A stretch of 64,000 nt of DNA from the NCBI GenBank assembly GCA_021846565.1, contig JAJZWS010000006.1, forward strand, positions 16,476 to 80,475. The letters run 5' to 3'. The notes under the pieces are model-generated. The model was given only the letters and a program-made list of their open reading frames with translations, was not told the origin of the DNA and made no database searches. The DNA comes from Bacillota bacterium (GTDB taxonomy: Bacteria > Bacillota > Sulfobacillia > Sulfobacillales > JAIMBI01). This document shows, piece after piece, positions 38,538 through 46,674 of this stretch. The stretch's first letter is position 1, and the number at the start of each line of letters is the position of its first letter. The position numbers and the translations under genes were made by a program.

Positions 38538-38567
38538 AACGCAAAGCAAGCAAGCACGCAAGCACGC
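38538..38567 (-). promoter_or_regulatory. promoter of the MazEF-like module inside short tandem repeats
   Basis: On the minus strand TTGCGT and TACGTT are 17 bases apart. The spacer and -35 lie within repeated TTGC(G/T)TGC units (gcaagcaagcacgcaagcacgcaag on the plus strand, about 38546-38570). Slippage of the repeats would alter promoter spacing. Both hexamers are modest matches. Confidence 0.4.
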
Positions 38568-38680
38568 AAGTCAGCCCACCAGCCGACTTTCTCCTGGGAG
38601 CCTCTACGGCAGGCGCTGTGGCCTCGCGTCCGCATGAGGAGCGATCGCCGCCAAGCCCCGCCACCACCCCGCGGATCACG

Positions 38681-39571
38681 CTATCGGCAACGAAACCGGC
38701 TGTCCCCCAGCCACGCCGTGATGGCGGCGCCCACAATGGCCTGGGCTTCCGGCAGCACCTCGTGGCTCACGCCGGGCAGCATCACCAATCGGGCCTCAGG
38801 GCCCCGGCGAAACCGCTCCAGCATCCGCTGCTGCTGGGCGTGGAAGTCCTCGTCCCGACCAGGCACCCCGTCCATCCCCACCGCGGCGAACAGCAGGGTC
38901 GGGCCGGCGGTGTCCAGATAGTTCTCCACGGGCACCTCCGCCAGCGACTGCATGGCCGCCTCGAATGCGGCCGGGTGCACGGCCAGCCGAAACCGCCCAT
39001 CGTCTTGGCGCACGTAGCCGGACCTCAGCGCCGCGACCACCGCCAGGCTCACGTCCACGCCGGTTGCCTCCAGGCGTGCCTGTTCGATGGCCACGGCCTC
39101 GTCGGCGTCCTCGGTCACCGCCTGTGCCATAAACTCGCGCCCTTGGGCAATCTCTTCGGCCAGCGGCCGTTTCGGGTCCACCCAGGGGAAGTAGCCCCCG
39201 TCGAGCAAGACCGCACCCGCCACGGGAAGCTCGGGCTGACCAAGCGCCAAGCGGGCCAAGTAGCCGCCCCAGGAGTGTCCGACGGCCACCACCCACCCGC
39301 TGTGTTCCGCCCCGAAGCGAAGCGCGTCCGGCCACACCCGATCCACCGTGACCCGGTCAGGAAGCCCCGTGCTGACCCGGCCGACCCCGGGGGGATCCAG
39401 CGCCACCAGGCGAAACGGGATGCTGTCCGCCAACATCCCGAAATACTCGGCAGTGCCCCCCAGCCCAGGCCACGCGACGAGCGTGGGCGCCTCCCCCGGC
39501 CACTCCAACACGCGCACCTGTTCGCCGCCCAGTGCGAGGATGTGCGTCAGCGGCATGGTTCCTCGCGACAT
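38681..39571 (-). CDS. alpha/beta-fold hydrolase
   Basis: ATG 39571, six bases after GGGAGGG, gives 296 residues. The fold is clear: oxyanion loop VAWPGLGGTAEYF, nucleophile elbow VGHSWGGYLARLALG (Ser ~106), and catalytic His in LPGVSHEVLP near the C-terminus. A lid region of about 100 residues (residues ~125-225) is inserted. Esterase, lipase or haloperoxidase-like activity is possible; substrate is not predictable. It is cytoplasmic (no signal). Confidence 0.85.
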   Translation of the reverse strand: MSRGTMPLTHILALGGEQVRVLEWPGEAPTLVAWPGLGGTAEYFGMLADSIPFRLVALDPPGVGRVSTGLPDRVTVDRVWPDALRFGAEHSGWVVAVGHSWGGYLARLALGQPELPVAGAVLLDGGYFPWVDPKRPLAEEIAQGREFMAQAVTEDADEAVAIEQARLEATGVDVSLAVVAALRSGYVRQDDGRFRLAVHPAAFEAAMQSLAEVPVENYLDTAGPTLLFAAVGMDGVPGRDEDFHAQQQRMLERFRRGPEARLVMLPGVSHEVLPEAQAIVGAAITAWLGDSRFRCR

Positions 39572-39736
39572 GACGTCCCTCCCTTCTCCTCGGAGTCCCC
39601 AGAGCGCCAAGCACTTGTCCCACCACTCTACCCGACCAGGTGATGGCGGGAATCCGGGGGGCGAGCGCCGTCCAGCAGGGATTTCCCCGGGTCTCGTGGA
39701 ATTACTCCATGAATCGACACGACAGGAGTGGGCCGG

Positions 39737-40402
39737 ATGGAACTGAAGGGAGATCGGCGGGGACTGCGCCTTTTGGCGAAGGGGTACCCCGACGAGGCCG
39801 CACTGCTCGAGGATTTGGAGCGCACGCTCGCGCGGCAGCGCAGGTTTTTGGGTCAGTCGCCGCTGGAACTGGAGGTGCTGGACCGGGCACTGACGCCCTC
39901 CCTGCTGGCGGGCGCGGCAGAGGTTTTTGAGCGGTTTCCCGAGTTGGACCTGGTGTCCGTCGGCCGGGGAGGCGCACGCCGACCCACCGCGGTTGCGGCC
40001 GCGCCGTCGGCGAGCCCGCTTTTAATCCGCACGCCGCTACGCAGCGGCCAAGTCATTGAGCATGCCGGAGACGTCGTCATTTTGGGCGACGTCAACCCCG
40101 GGGCGCGGGTGGTGGCGGGCGGGGACTTGTTTGTCCTGGGTCGGTTGCGCGGCCAGGCCCTGGTAGGTCAGCCGGATCACGAGGATCGGAGCATCTACGC
40201 GGTCGCGTTCGAACCGAGCCAGGTGCGCATCGCCACCGTGTGGGCGGTGCCGGCCGCCGCCGAACCGGTGCGGGGGCCCGAACGCGCCGACCTTGAGGAC
40301 GGGGCCATCGTCGTGGGGCCGTGGGCGACAGCCCCCGGCAGCATCCCCGCCGACCGGCCGCGCCGGATACGGAGCCGCATTCGCGCGGCTAGTCCGGACT
40401 GA
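39737..40402 (+). CDS. minC: septum site-determining protein MinC
   Basis: This 221-residue protein has an N-terminal alpha/beta domain (MELKGDRRGLRLLAKG). The C-terminal MinC beta-helix is unmistakable: TPLRSGQVIEHAGDVVILGD, VNPGARVVAGGDLFVLGRLRGQALVG. It inhibits FtsZ ring formation away from midcell. ATG 39737 is preferred: the ORF-track GTG 39728 directly abuts the AGGA ribosome site. No minD or minE is adjacent, unlike the common minCD order. It overlaps the convergent Nudix gene by 14 bp. Confidence 0.9.
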   Translation: MELKGDRRGLRLLAKGYPDEAALLEDLERTLARQRRFLGQSPLELEVLDRALTPSLLAGAAEVFERFPELDLVSVGRGGARRPTAVAAAPSASPLLIRTPLRSGQVIEHAGDVVILGDVNPGARVVAGGDLFVLGRLRGQALVGQPDHEDRSIYAVAFEPSQVRIATVWAVPAAAEPVRGPERADLEDGAIVVGPWATAPGSIPADRPRRIRSRIRAASPD

Positions 40403-40889
40403 CGGGCGCAAAAAAGTCCCGCAGCGCGTCGCGGGTGCTGTCGAAGGCCAAGTCGTCCCACGGCACCTCCCCTTGGTGAAATCCCCGTGCTTCAAAGCTT
40501 TCGCCATCCTGAGGGGCCGGCGCATCCGGTCCCTCCGGGATGGCATGGTACACCACCACCGCCACGCGGGACCGCGGGTAAGAATACACGCCCACCAGCC
40601 GCACGAGGCGCACCCGGATCCCCACCTCTTCGGCGGTTTCGCGGATGGCCGCCGTCGCCACGGTCTCCCCGGCTTCGACAAAGCCGCCGGGAATGACCCA
40701 CAAGCCATACCCGGGTCGGATCGCTCGGCGCGCCAACACCACCTGGCCGGCGGCCACCTCGGTCACGGTGGCCGCCGCCACGGCCAGATCCCGATACTCC
40801 ACGTGCCCGCAACGTGAACAACGCCCCCGGGGTTTGGCCAAGATCTGCACGGTATCCAGCGGGCCACCGCAGCGCCGACAGTATTCCAT
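40389..40889 (-). CDS. Nudix hydrolase with N-terminal zinc ribbon
   Basis: The 166-residue protein has an N-terminal zinc ribbon, Cys4-x2-Cys7 and Cys24-x2-Cys27, followed by a Nudix domain. The Nudix box GGFVEAGETVATAAIRETAEEVGI fits the consensus GX5EX7REUXEEXGU exactly. The layout resembles NudC/ADP-ribose-type hydrolases that clean up nucleotide derivatives; the exact substrate is not determined. Confidence 0.9.
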   Translation of the reverse strand: MEYCRRCGGPLDTVQILAKPRGRCSRCGHVEYRDLAVAAATVTEVAAGQVVLARRAIRPGYGLWVIPGGFVEAGETVATAAIRETAEEVGIRVRLVRLVGVYSYPRSRVAVVVYHAIPEGPDAPAPQDGESFEARGFHQGEVPWDDLAFDSTRDALRDFFAPVSPD

Positions 40890-40936
40890 AACGCGCCTCC
40901 CTCCGCCCAGCGTACAATGGCGCGGGAGGGAGCGCC

Positions 40937-41233
40937 ATGCCGCGGAAGTTTCGCCACCACAAGGTGAAGCGGGAACACCACGTGCTCGAAGCCCTGGAGG
41001 TGGGTCTGGCGCTCTTGGCCGACCAAGCGGCCGTCGACGCCATCATTCCTGGGCCCATCACGCGCAAGCGCGGGCCCTCCACCGGGTTCAGCGTGCAATA
41101 CGCGACGCCCACCGGCTTGAAGCTCTTGGGCCGGTCACCGGGCGCGGTCCAGGAAGTGTTCGTGGTCACCAAGGACCCCGACGGCATCCGGGCTCTGCTG
41201 GCGAGCCAGGGGCTTTTAACCGCTAGCCGCTGA
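40937..41233 (+). CDS. small conserved protein, possibly DUF2103
   Basis: The 98-residue soluble protein reads KFRHHKVKREHHVLEALEVG, VDAIIPGPITRKRG and GAVQEVFVVTKDPDGIRALL. The KFRxxKVKREHHVLE...IIPG pattern suggests the DUF2103 predicted metal-binding family. His-rich residues 7-15 could bind metal. ATG 40937 follows GGAGGGAGC. The last 11 bases overlap the convergent hypothetical gene. Confidence 0.6.
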   Translation: MPRKFRHHKVKREHHVLEALEVGLALLADQAAVDAIIPGPITRKRGPSTGFSVQYATPTGLKLLGRSPGAVQEVFVVTKDPDGIRALLASQGLLTASR

Positions 41234-41453
41234 CCGTCTCGCCGTCGCCGTCGGCGGCGCCCACCGGTTCCACGGCCAAACCGAAGTTGGCGGCCACTTC
41301 TTTAAACGGGTCCAGATAGTCGGCCGTCACCTGGTAGTGCTCCACCGACTCCGGCTGCACCCATCCCTCGCGGCGTGCGGGGCTGTCTCCCATGTAGCGG
41401 TGAAATCGCTCCGATGTAGCCGGATCCACCGCGCCCTTCACTTTAACCCGCAT
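41223..41453 (-). CDS. small hypothetical protein
   Basis: ATG 41453 with AAGGAG seven bases upstream gives 76 residues (MRVKVKGAVDPATSERFHRYMG). It is probably soluble. A C-terminal acidic tail (GAADGDGETVSG) is present. No family recognised. It converges on the DUF2103-like gene with an 11-bp overlap. From 41514 to 41624 nothing else is seen. Confidence 0.6.
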   Translation of the reverse strand: MRVKVKGAVDPATSERFHRYMGDSPARREGWVQPESVEHYQVTADYLDPFKEVAANFGLAVEPVGAADGDGETVSG

Positions 41454-41624
41454 CACGCAGCTCCTTCCCTTCGTCGCGCGTTGCCGCCGCCATCTGTTGA
41501 GGTTGTCAGCCAAGAATCCATTATATCCCGTTACAGGCGGCAGGGCACGCGGCGTGTCTTCAGCATGCCCGACTTTTTACCCTGCAATTCCTTCCAGGGG
41601 CCGTACGCCGCGTGCCCTAGCCCA

Positions 41625-42071
41625 TCAGCGGCCCCCGACGGGACCCGGCAGTCGGCGCCGGTGAACCAAGGGACGCACGACCGCGGTGGCCAGCGCCAGC
41701 CCCACCGCCAGGCTGCCGGCAATCACAATGGCCGACAACCCCAGGCCCAAGCCACTGACGAGGTGCCCCTGAATCAGGGTCAGCATGCTTTGATACGCCG
41801 TGTAGCCGGGCACGAACGGAATGATCGCCGGCACGACGAACAGCGATACGGGCTGACGGCGCCACACTGCGGCCACTTCGGCCAGCGCTCCCACGGCCAG
41901 CGCGCCGGCGAAGTCCGGCAGGATCATGAGGTGAGCCACCTTGGCCAGCGCCGCATACACACCCCAGCCGACGGCGGCCATGAGGCCGGCCAACAGGACC
42001 GCGCGCCACGGACACTGATAGACCACGCCAAACAGCAACGCGGACCCGGCCGCCAGCGCGACGGCGGTCAC
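41625..42071 (-). CDS. threonine/serine exporter, C-terminal-type subunit (ThrE_2)
   Basis: The true gene is the last 148 codons of the long ORF-track entry, from GTG 42071, overlapping the upstream subunit stop by four bases (GTGA). It has four to five membrane helices with LVVPAIIPFVPGYTAYQSMLTL. This matches the short subunit of the split ThrE-type amino-acid exporter, found as a separate gene in many Firmicutes. It acts with the upstream 42068-42847 gene. Confidence 0.82.
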   Translation of the reverse strand: MTAVALAAGSALLFGVVYQCPWRAVLLAGLMAAVGWGVYAALAKVAHLMILPDFAGALAVGALAEVAAVWRRQPVSLFVVPAIIPFVPGYTAYQSMLTLIQGHLVSGLGLGLSAIVIAGSLAVGLALATAVVRPLVHRRRLPGPVGGR

Positions 42072-42847
42072 ACCGGCCACCGCCCGTGGCCCAAGAGGTA
42101 CAGGTACAGCGGCAGCGCGGCCCCGGCTGCTACGGCGGCCGCCACCACGGCGGCCTCCAACAGCCGCGACACCGACGCCAAGAGGTCCCCGGCGATGCCG
42201 TCGCGCACACCCGTGGTCATCATGACGCCCGGGACCAGCACCATGAGGCCCCCGGCCAACACCGCTCCGCCATGCCCCAGCCCCAGCCCTGCATCCAACA
42301 GCGCCGGCAGGGCAGCCAGCATGGCGCCCACAAAATCCGTCACGCCTGGCGACACCGCGTGGGCACGCAAGACGGCGCGCAGCCCTTGCGCGACAGCCCC
42401 GGCCAGCAAGGCAAACGGCATATTGAGCCACCCGGCCCCAAACAGCACGGCCAAGAGTGCGGCGGCCACCCCGGCCGCGGCCACCTCCAGCACCGGGGGG
42501 TAGCGCCGGTACCCGGACACCCCCGACAACCGCTCGGCAAAGTCCCCGAGCGTAAGACGCCCCGCAGCCACGTCGCGCGACCACGCATTGACGAGCTCAA
42601 CCACGGCAAGATTGGTGCCACGCCGCCGCACCCGCTGCATCACCGTGGAGCCGCCCGCCTGGTGCAGGAACAGCGCGGTGGGCATCACCATGGTCTGCGC
42701 CGGCACGCCAAACGCGTCCGCCAGCCGCCCCATGGTGTCTTCGACACGCGACGTTTCCGCGCCGGAGGTGAGAAGCAGGACGCCTGCCTCAGCGACGACG
42801 GTCAGCGGATCCGACCAGAGGTTCGGGGTCCGGTCGCTCATCGTCAT
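42068..42847 (-). CDS. threonine/serine exporter, N-terminal-type subunit (ThrE/DUF1212)
   Basis: The ~260-residue subunit begins with a soluble domain bearing LLLTSGAETSRVEDTMGRLADAFG and MVMPTALFLHQAG, the DUF1212 signature. About five membrane helices follow. ATG 42847 or ATG 42841 are both possible, after AAGGGCGGG. The first ~59 bases overlap the 3' end of gtrA in another frame. With the next gene it forms a two-subunit amino-acid exporter. Confidence 0.83.
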   Translation of the reverse strand: MTMSDRTPNLWSDPLTVVAEAGVLLLTSGAETSRVEDTMGRLADAFGVPAQTMVMPTALFLHQAGGSTVMQRVRRRGTNLAVVELVNAWSRDVAAGRLTLGDFAERLSGVSGYRRYPPVLEVAAAGVAAALLAVLFGAGWLNMPFALLAGAVAQGLRAVLRAHAVSPGVTDFVGAMLAALPALLDAGLGLGHGGAVLAGGLMVLVPGVMMTTGVRDGIAGDLLASVSRLLEAAVVAAAVAAGAALPLYLYLLGHGRWPV

Positions 42848-43340
42848 CGTCCCGCCCTTCTCGCCCTCCCCGATCACCCCGCGAGCTCGACCGGCGGACC
42901 GCCGGGACCGGCACTCCCTTGCCCGCCGGTTCCGGGCGGAACACCCACCACTGGGATAGGACGAAGCCCACGATGGTGTTGAACGGGATGGCCAACAGGT
43001 TCGCCAGCAGATAGTAAAGACCCAAATCCACCAATAGCGTGAATACGCCCACCTGCAACAGCGAACCGCCTGCCAGCACCAAATTGTACTGAAGCAACGT
43101 ACGCCAGCTGGGGCGCGATCTAAACGTGAACCAGGTGTTCAGCCCGTAGTTGGTCAGGATGGCCACCTCGCTGGCGACGCCATCCGCCAGCGACGGGGTG
43201 CCATGCAACACCGGCCACACAGCCTTCAGGACGGCAAAGTTGACCAGTGTGCCCGTGGCCCCCACCAGCAGGTAGCGCCACAACCGGTCACCGTGGCGGG
43301 CCCACAGCGACCGGGCGCCTTCGGGGACGCGGCTCAGCAT
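42789..43340 (-). CDS. GtrA-family membrane protein
   Basis: The 183-residue protein has four membrane helices (RYLLVGATGTLVNFAVLKAV at residues ~22-41 and three more), typical of GtrA. These proteins are proposed to flip or stabilise undecaprenyl-linked sugars. After the last helix (GFVLSQWWVFRPEP) a charged 35-residue tail (RGDRGGREGRDDDDE) is encoded by sequence that is also the start of the exporter gene. It is adjacent to the polyprenyl-phosphate-mannose-synthase-like gene, so it is likely part of the same lipid-linked sugar pathway. Confidence 0.85.
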   Translation of the reverse strand: MLSRVPEGARSLWARHGDRLWRYLLVGATGTLVNFAVLKAVWPVLHGTPSLADGVASEVAILTNYGLNTWFTFRSRPSWRTLLQYNLVLAGGSLLQVGVFTLLVDLGLYYLLANLLAIPFNTIVGFVLSQWWVFRPEPAGKGVPVPAVRRSSSRGDRGGREGRDDDDERPDPEPLVGSADRRR

Positions 43341-43348
43341 GCGGCTCC

Positions 43349-44098
43349 TTAGGAACCTGCCCGCTCTTGCGAGGGTTCCGTCGCGGGGGTCTTGGAACTT
43401 ACGCGCAGGCTGGCTACCATGACGAGGGCCTCCACAAAAATGCCCGGGGACATTTTGCTCTGCCCCGCGCGGCGGTCCCGGAACACGATGGGGTGCTCCA
43501 CAATCTTGGCACCGGCTTGGTGCAATCGGTAGGTCATCTCGATCTGGAACCCGTAGCCTGTGGCTTTGATGAGGCTCAGATCCATCGCCGCCAGTGCGTC
43601 CCGCCGAAACAGCTTGAACCCGCCCGTCAGGTCGCGATAGGGCAACGACAGCATGCGGCTCGCGTAAAGCGAGCCGCCGCGCGACATAACTCGTCGCGAC
43701 CAGGACCAGTTGTCCACGCCCCCGCCGGGGGCATACCGGGACCCGAGCACCACGTCCGCCCCCTCGCGACGCGCGGTCTCGATGAACGCCGGCAGGTACG
43801 ATGGCTCATGGGAGAAATCCGCGTCCATCTCGCATATGTAGTCGTAGCCCTTCATAATCCCATATCGAAAACCCGTCAGATACGCCGTGGCCAAGCCCAG
43901 CTTGCCCTGTCGGTGAATCACTTCCACCCGTCCGGGATACACGGTTGCCAAATGCTCGGCCACCAGCCCGGTGCCGTCGGGCGACCCGTCGTCCACCACC
44001 AGCACATCGAACTCGTCACCCAGGCTCAAAATCTGCTCCACGATCGGGGTCAGGTTCTCCAACTCATTGTACGTGGGCAACGTTACCAAAACCGTCAC
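43349..44098 (-). CDS. polyprenol-phosphate mannosyltransferase-like GT2
   Basis: The 249-residue GT-A-fold glycosyltransferase has VTLPTYNELENL, VVDDGSPDGTG, EMDADFSHEP (DxD) and the downstream SRYAPGG, LTGGFKLFRR, GFQIEMTYR set typical of dolichol/polyprenyl-phosphate mannose synthases (DPM1-like). It lacks membrane helices, so the adjacent GtrA may supply the membrane part. Product would be polyprenyl-P-mannose, a donor for the PIG-V-like transferase encoded just upstream. Confidence 0.87.
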   Translation of the reverse strand: MTVLVTLPTYNELENLTPIVEQILSLGDEFDVLVVDDGSPDGTGLVAEHLATVYPGRVEVIHRQGKLGLATAYLTGFRYGIMKGYDYICEMDADFSHEPSYLPAFIETARREGADVVLGSRYAPGGGVDNWSWSRRVMSRGGSLYASRMLSLPYRDLTGGFKLFRRDALAAMDLSLIKATGYGFQIEMTYRLHQAGAKIVEHPIVFRDRRAGQSKMSPGIFVEALVMVASLRVSSKTPATEPSQERAGS

Positions 44099-44144
44099 GC
44101 CGGATCCTCCCCTGCCTCAACGATTCTTACTCGTTCGCCCGTCC

Positions 44145-45365
44145 CTACGCGACCCAACGCCACGTGGCGAAAATAGCGAAAAACATCGCTTGCATCATCG
44201 GTAGGACCCACGGCCACATGGTGCCCACGGTGCCGGCGCGCCACGCACTGGCATTTGGTTGGCTGGCGCTCTCCGTAACCAGCGCCAAGCTCACAAAGCC
44301 CGGAAACAGCACCAGCACCAATCGCGTCATGCTCAGCAGCGGACTTTCGCCGCCCAGCGCTGGTGCGCTCACATCCATCAGCCACGCGGCCCCGGCAAAT
44401 GCCAGCCAAGTCCACGGCAACCGTTGCCGAACGCCCACGACCAGCAAGCCAAGAAACCCCAGCGCGGCCAGCAGGTCCATCATACTCAGGATGGTAGGCG
44501 CTTGCAATGGTCCACCGGCCAGAACATTGCCAATGGCTGCCACCATGCCGACCCACGGCGGCTCCACCGCCCGCCCCCAGGCGGCCTGTACCGCCAAAAA
44601 CGCATCGGCCCGATGGAACACCAGCGCCTGCCACCCCGCGAACGCCAACAACCCCGCCACCGGCATGGCCAGCGCCAGCAACTCCACGCGCACCCACCGC
44701 CAGAAACGCGGTGCCGTCGTGTCGGCGTGAACCACCCGCCAATACGCACCCAAGAGTGGAACGACCAATAGCACGCCTTGGTTTCGGGTCAGAGCGGCCA
44801 AGAATCCCGTAAGGCCAGCCCACCAGATTTTCTGGCGCGGTCCCGCCAGCCAGAACGTCAGCACCACGCCCAAGAGAAACAAGGACTCGGTGTAGGCCGC
44901 CGAAAGAAAGAACGCCGTGGGAAACAGCAGCAGCCACCGTGTCGTGCGGCTTGCCACCGGGGCGCCATAGTACTCGCGCACCAGTCGCCAAAAGACGGCC
45001 ACGGTGCCCACCAGGGCTAGGTTGGACAGAATGAGGGCGCTCCACGCGGCGCTGGCCCCGGTCAGCCACCGGACGCCCGCGATGGCCGCGGGATACAGGG
45101 GAAAAAACGCCAACGCTTTGAACCAGTAGCCCCGCCGGGCGATGTCGATGTACCACATGGCGTCCCAGCGCGTGAACATCAGGACCACCGGGTCGCGGCT
45201 CACGTTGTAGGTGGGGGAGACGTACACCCACGGGAAAAACGCCAAGGCGATGAAGCCTACCGCCACCAGCGCCACCCGCGACCACAACAGATCAGGCCAC
45301 AGGGCCCGCCAAGCGGTGAGCCACGCCTGCCACTCACGCCGCCGCCGTGCCGGTCGCCGGGTCAC
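44145..45365 (-). CDS. PIG-V-like mannosyltransferase (membrane GT)
   Basis: The 406-residue polytopic protein has about ten helices. It carries FTRWDAMWYIDIARRGYWF and ALAFFPLYPAAI, the conserved luminal-type loops of the PIG-V/GPI-mannosyltransferase II superfamily, plus LTRNQGVLLVVPLL. It would use a polyprenyl-phosphate sugar donor outside the membrane. GTG 45365 lies seven bases after the upstream GNAT stop. With the GT2 and GtrA genes it forms a likely three-gene cell-surface mannosylation unit. Confidence 0.82.
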   Translation of the reverse strand: MTRRPARRRREWQAWLTAWRALWPDLLWSRVALVAVGFIALAFFPWVYVSPTYNVSRDPVVLMFTRWDAMWYIDIARRGYWFKALAFFPLYPAAIAGVRWLTGASAAWSALILSNLALVGTVAVFWRLVREYYGAPVASRTTRWLLLFPTAFFLSAAYTESLFLLGVVLTFWLAGPRQKIWWAGLTGFLAALTRNQGVLLVVPLLGAYWRVVHADTTAPRFWRWVRVELLALAMPVAGLLAFAGWQALVFHRADAFLAVQAAWGRAVEPPWVGMVAAIGNVLAGGPLQAPTILSMMDLLAALGFLGLLVVGVRQRLPWTWLAFAGAAWLMDVSAPALGGESPLLSMTRLVLVLFPGFVSLALVTESASQPNASAWRAGTVGTMWPWVLPMMQAMFFAIFATWRWVA

Positions 45366-45372
45366 CGACTGG

Positions 45373-46257
45373 TCAACCTTCGGAGGGATTCAAGGGCAGC
45401 CGGCGCTCCAAGACCGACCCTCTCCATGTGATTTCGGTATTGGGCACGATCGAGCGGAGCCGCTCCGCCATCCCCAGCGAGACCCCGAACCGGCAGCGGC
45501 TGGCGCCCCACGCCCGGGCCTCACTCCACAGATGATCCAACAGCGTGGACAAGCGATGCCCCAAATCTTTCAGGTACTCGATGTGCAGCACCTCGCGGGT
45601 TTGCACCCGCGTCAACGCCAACGCCTCGATGGCCCCCTCATTGGGCGACAGCGCGACGCCGCCCGCTTCCACGCGCTTTAACAACTCCGACAGCGCGAGC
45701 GATTTGACCTCGGTTTCGCGACCGCCACTCCATAAGCCCACGCCTCCCTGGGCCCTCAGAAACGCGGTCAGCCGTTCGCGGTCTACGGCCCAGGCGGGCC
45801 CGGCGTCATGGGTTGTGCCATCCGGGGCGGGGATGGGGTTGATCTCCCCCACGGCCCACTGGTCGACCACCTCGAACCCAAGTTTGTCCTGCAGCAATTG
45901 GTGCGCGGCGGCATTGTCCACATGCACCAGTACGCGCACCACGTCCGCGCCCAGTCGCCCCGCCTCCTCGAGCTGGAATCGACCGAACTCCTCGGTGACA
46001 TCCTGGTCCTGCCGCTCTGGCAGCACGCGGATACCCGACAGATACGCCTCGTGCGCCTGGACCACCGTGATGACGCAGGTTGCAAGAATTGTACCGTCCT
46101 CGGTGGCCAGATACAGCCCACCGATGGACCGACCATCCAAGTGCTCCGCAAACCCGTCTACCAACTCGTCGCTGATGTCCGCGACGGACGACGCTCCCTC
46201 AAGAAACGCGCGGATTCGCGCGCTGTCCTCTCGGGTCGCCCTGACAAAAGTCAACAA
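45373..46257 (-). CDS. GNAT-domain protein
   Basis: TTG 46257, seven bases after GGGGAGG, is the best start (LLTFVRATREDSARIRAFLE); ATG 46290 in the same frame lacks a ribosome site. It gives about 294 residues. The first half is a GNAT fold (GIRVLPERQDQDVTEEFGRF, VHVDNAAAHQLLQDKLGFE). The second half (SLALSELLKRVEAGGVALSPNE, LGHRLSTLLDHLWSEARAWG) is a different helical domain I cannot assign. It leads the mannosyltransferase run. Confidence 0.7.
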   Translation of the reverse strand: MLTFVRATREDSARIRAFLEGASSVADISDELVDGFAEHLDGRSIGGLYLATEDGTILATCVITVVQAHEAYLSGIRVLPERQDQDVTEEFGRFQLEEAGRLGADVVRVLVHVDNAAAHQLLQDKLGFEVVDQWAVGEINPIPAPDGTTHDAGPAWAVDRERLTAFLRAQGGVGLWSGGRETEVKSLALSELLKRVEAGGVALSPNEGAIEALALTRVQTREVLHIEYLKDLGHRLSTLLDHLWSEARAWGASRCRFGVSLGMAERLRSIVPNTEITWRGSVLERRLPLNPSEG

Positions 46258-46621
46258 CCAGGAACCTCCCCTAACTCGGCGCAAGCTCATTGTAGTCCGC
46301 CGGATTGGGCGATTCAACTGCGGACACCGCGCCTCGGCACTCGCGGACCGGTGGGGCAACTCGGGCCGGGGGATGCCCATACTCTGGGGAAACCCGCGGT
46401 CGCAACCGCGTCGGGCGCGCACGTCAGCACGACAACCTTTCACACCCAACGCCCTGCCAACCCACCACCGGGTTGTGCATGAGCGGGTCGTTGGATCCAC
46501 ACTGGCCATGGGCATCCTCGATTCCGGCGGTGGGTGATGCGTACTTGTCACGAGCGACCGTACGCCGGGCCACGTTGGTCGTGTGAGGCTGATGTAGGAT
46601 ACAGGTCCGACAAAGGTGGAA

Positions 46622-46657
46622 GGAATGAAATAAATGAAAGGAACGAAAGGAATGAAG
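46622..46657 (+). repeat. four tandem 9-bp purine repeats in a leader
   Basis: Units GGAATGAAA, TAAATGAAA, GGAACGAAA and GGAATGAAG follow each other exactly. The ribosome site AAGGAG comes just after. The whole tract is A/G-only but for one T or C per unit, strikingly AT-rich for this genome. Copy-number change would move the promoter relative to the start codon by multiples of nine. Confidence 0.8.
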
Positions 46658-46674
46658 AGAAAGGAGACACACCG

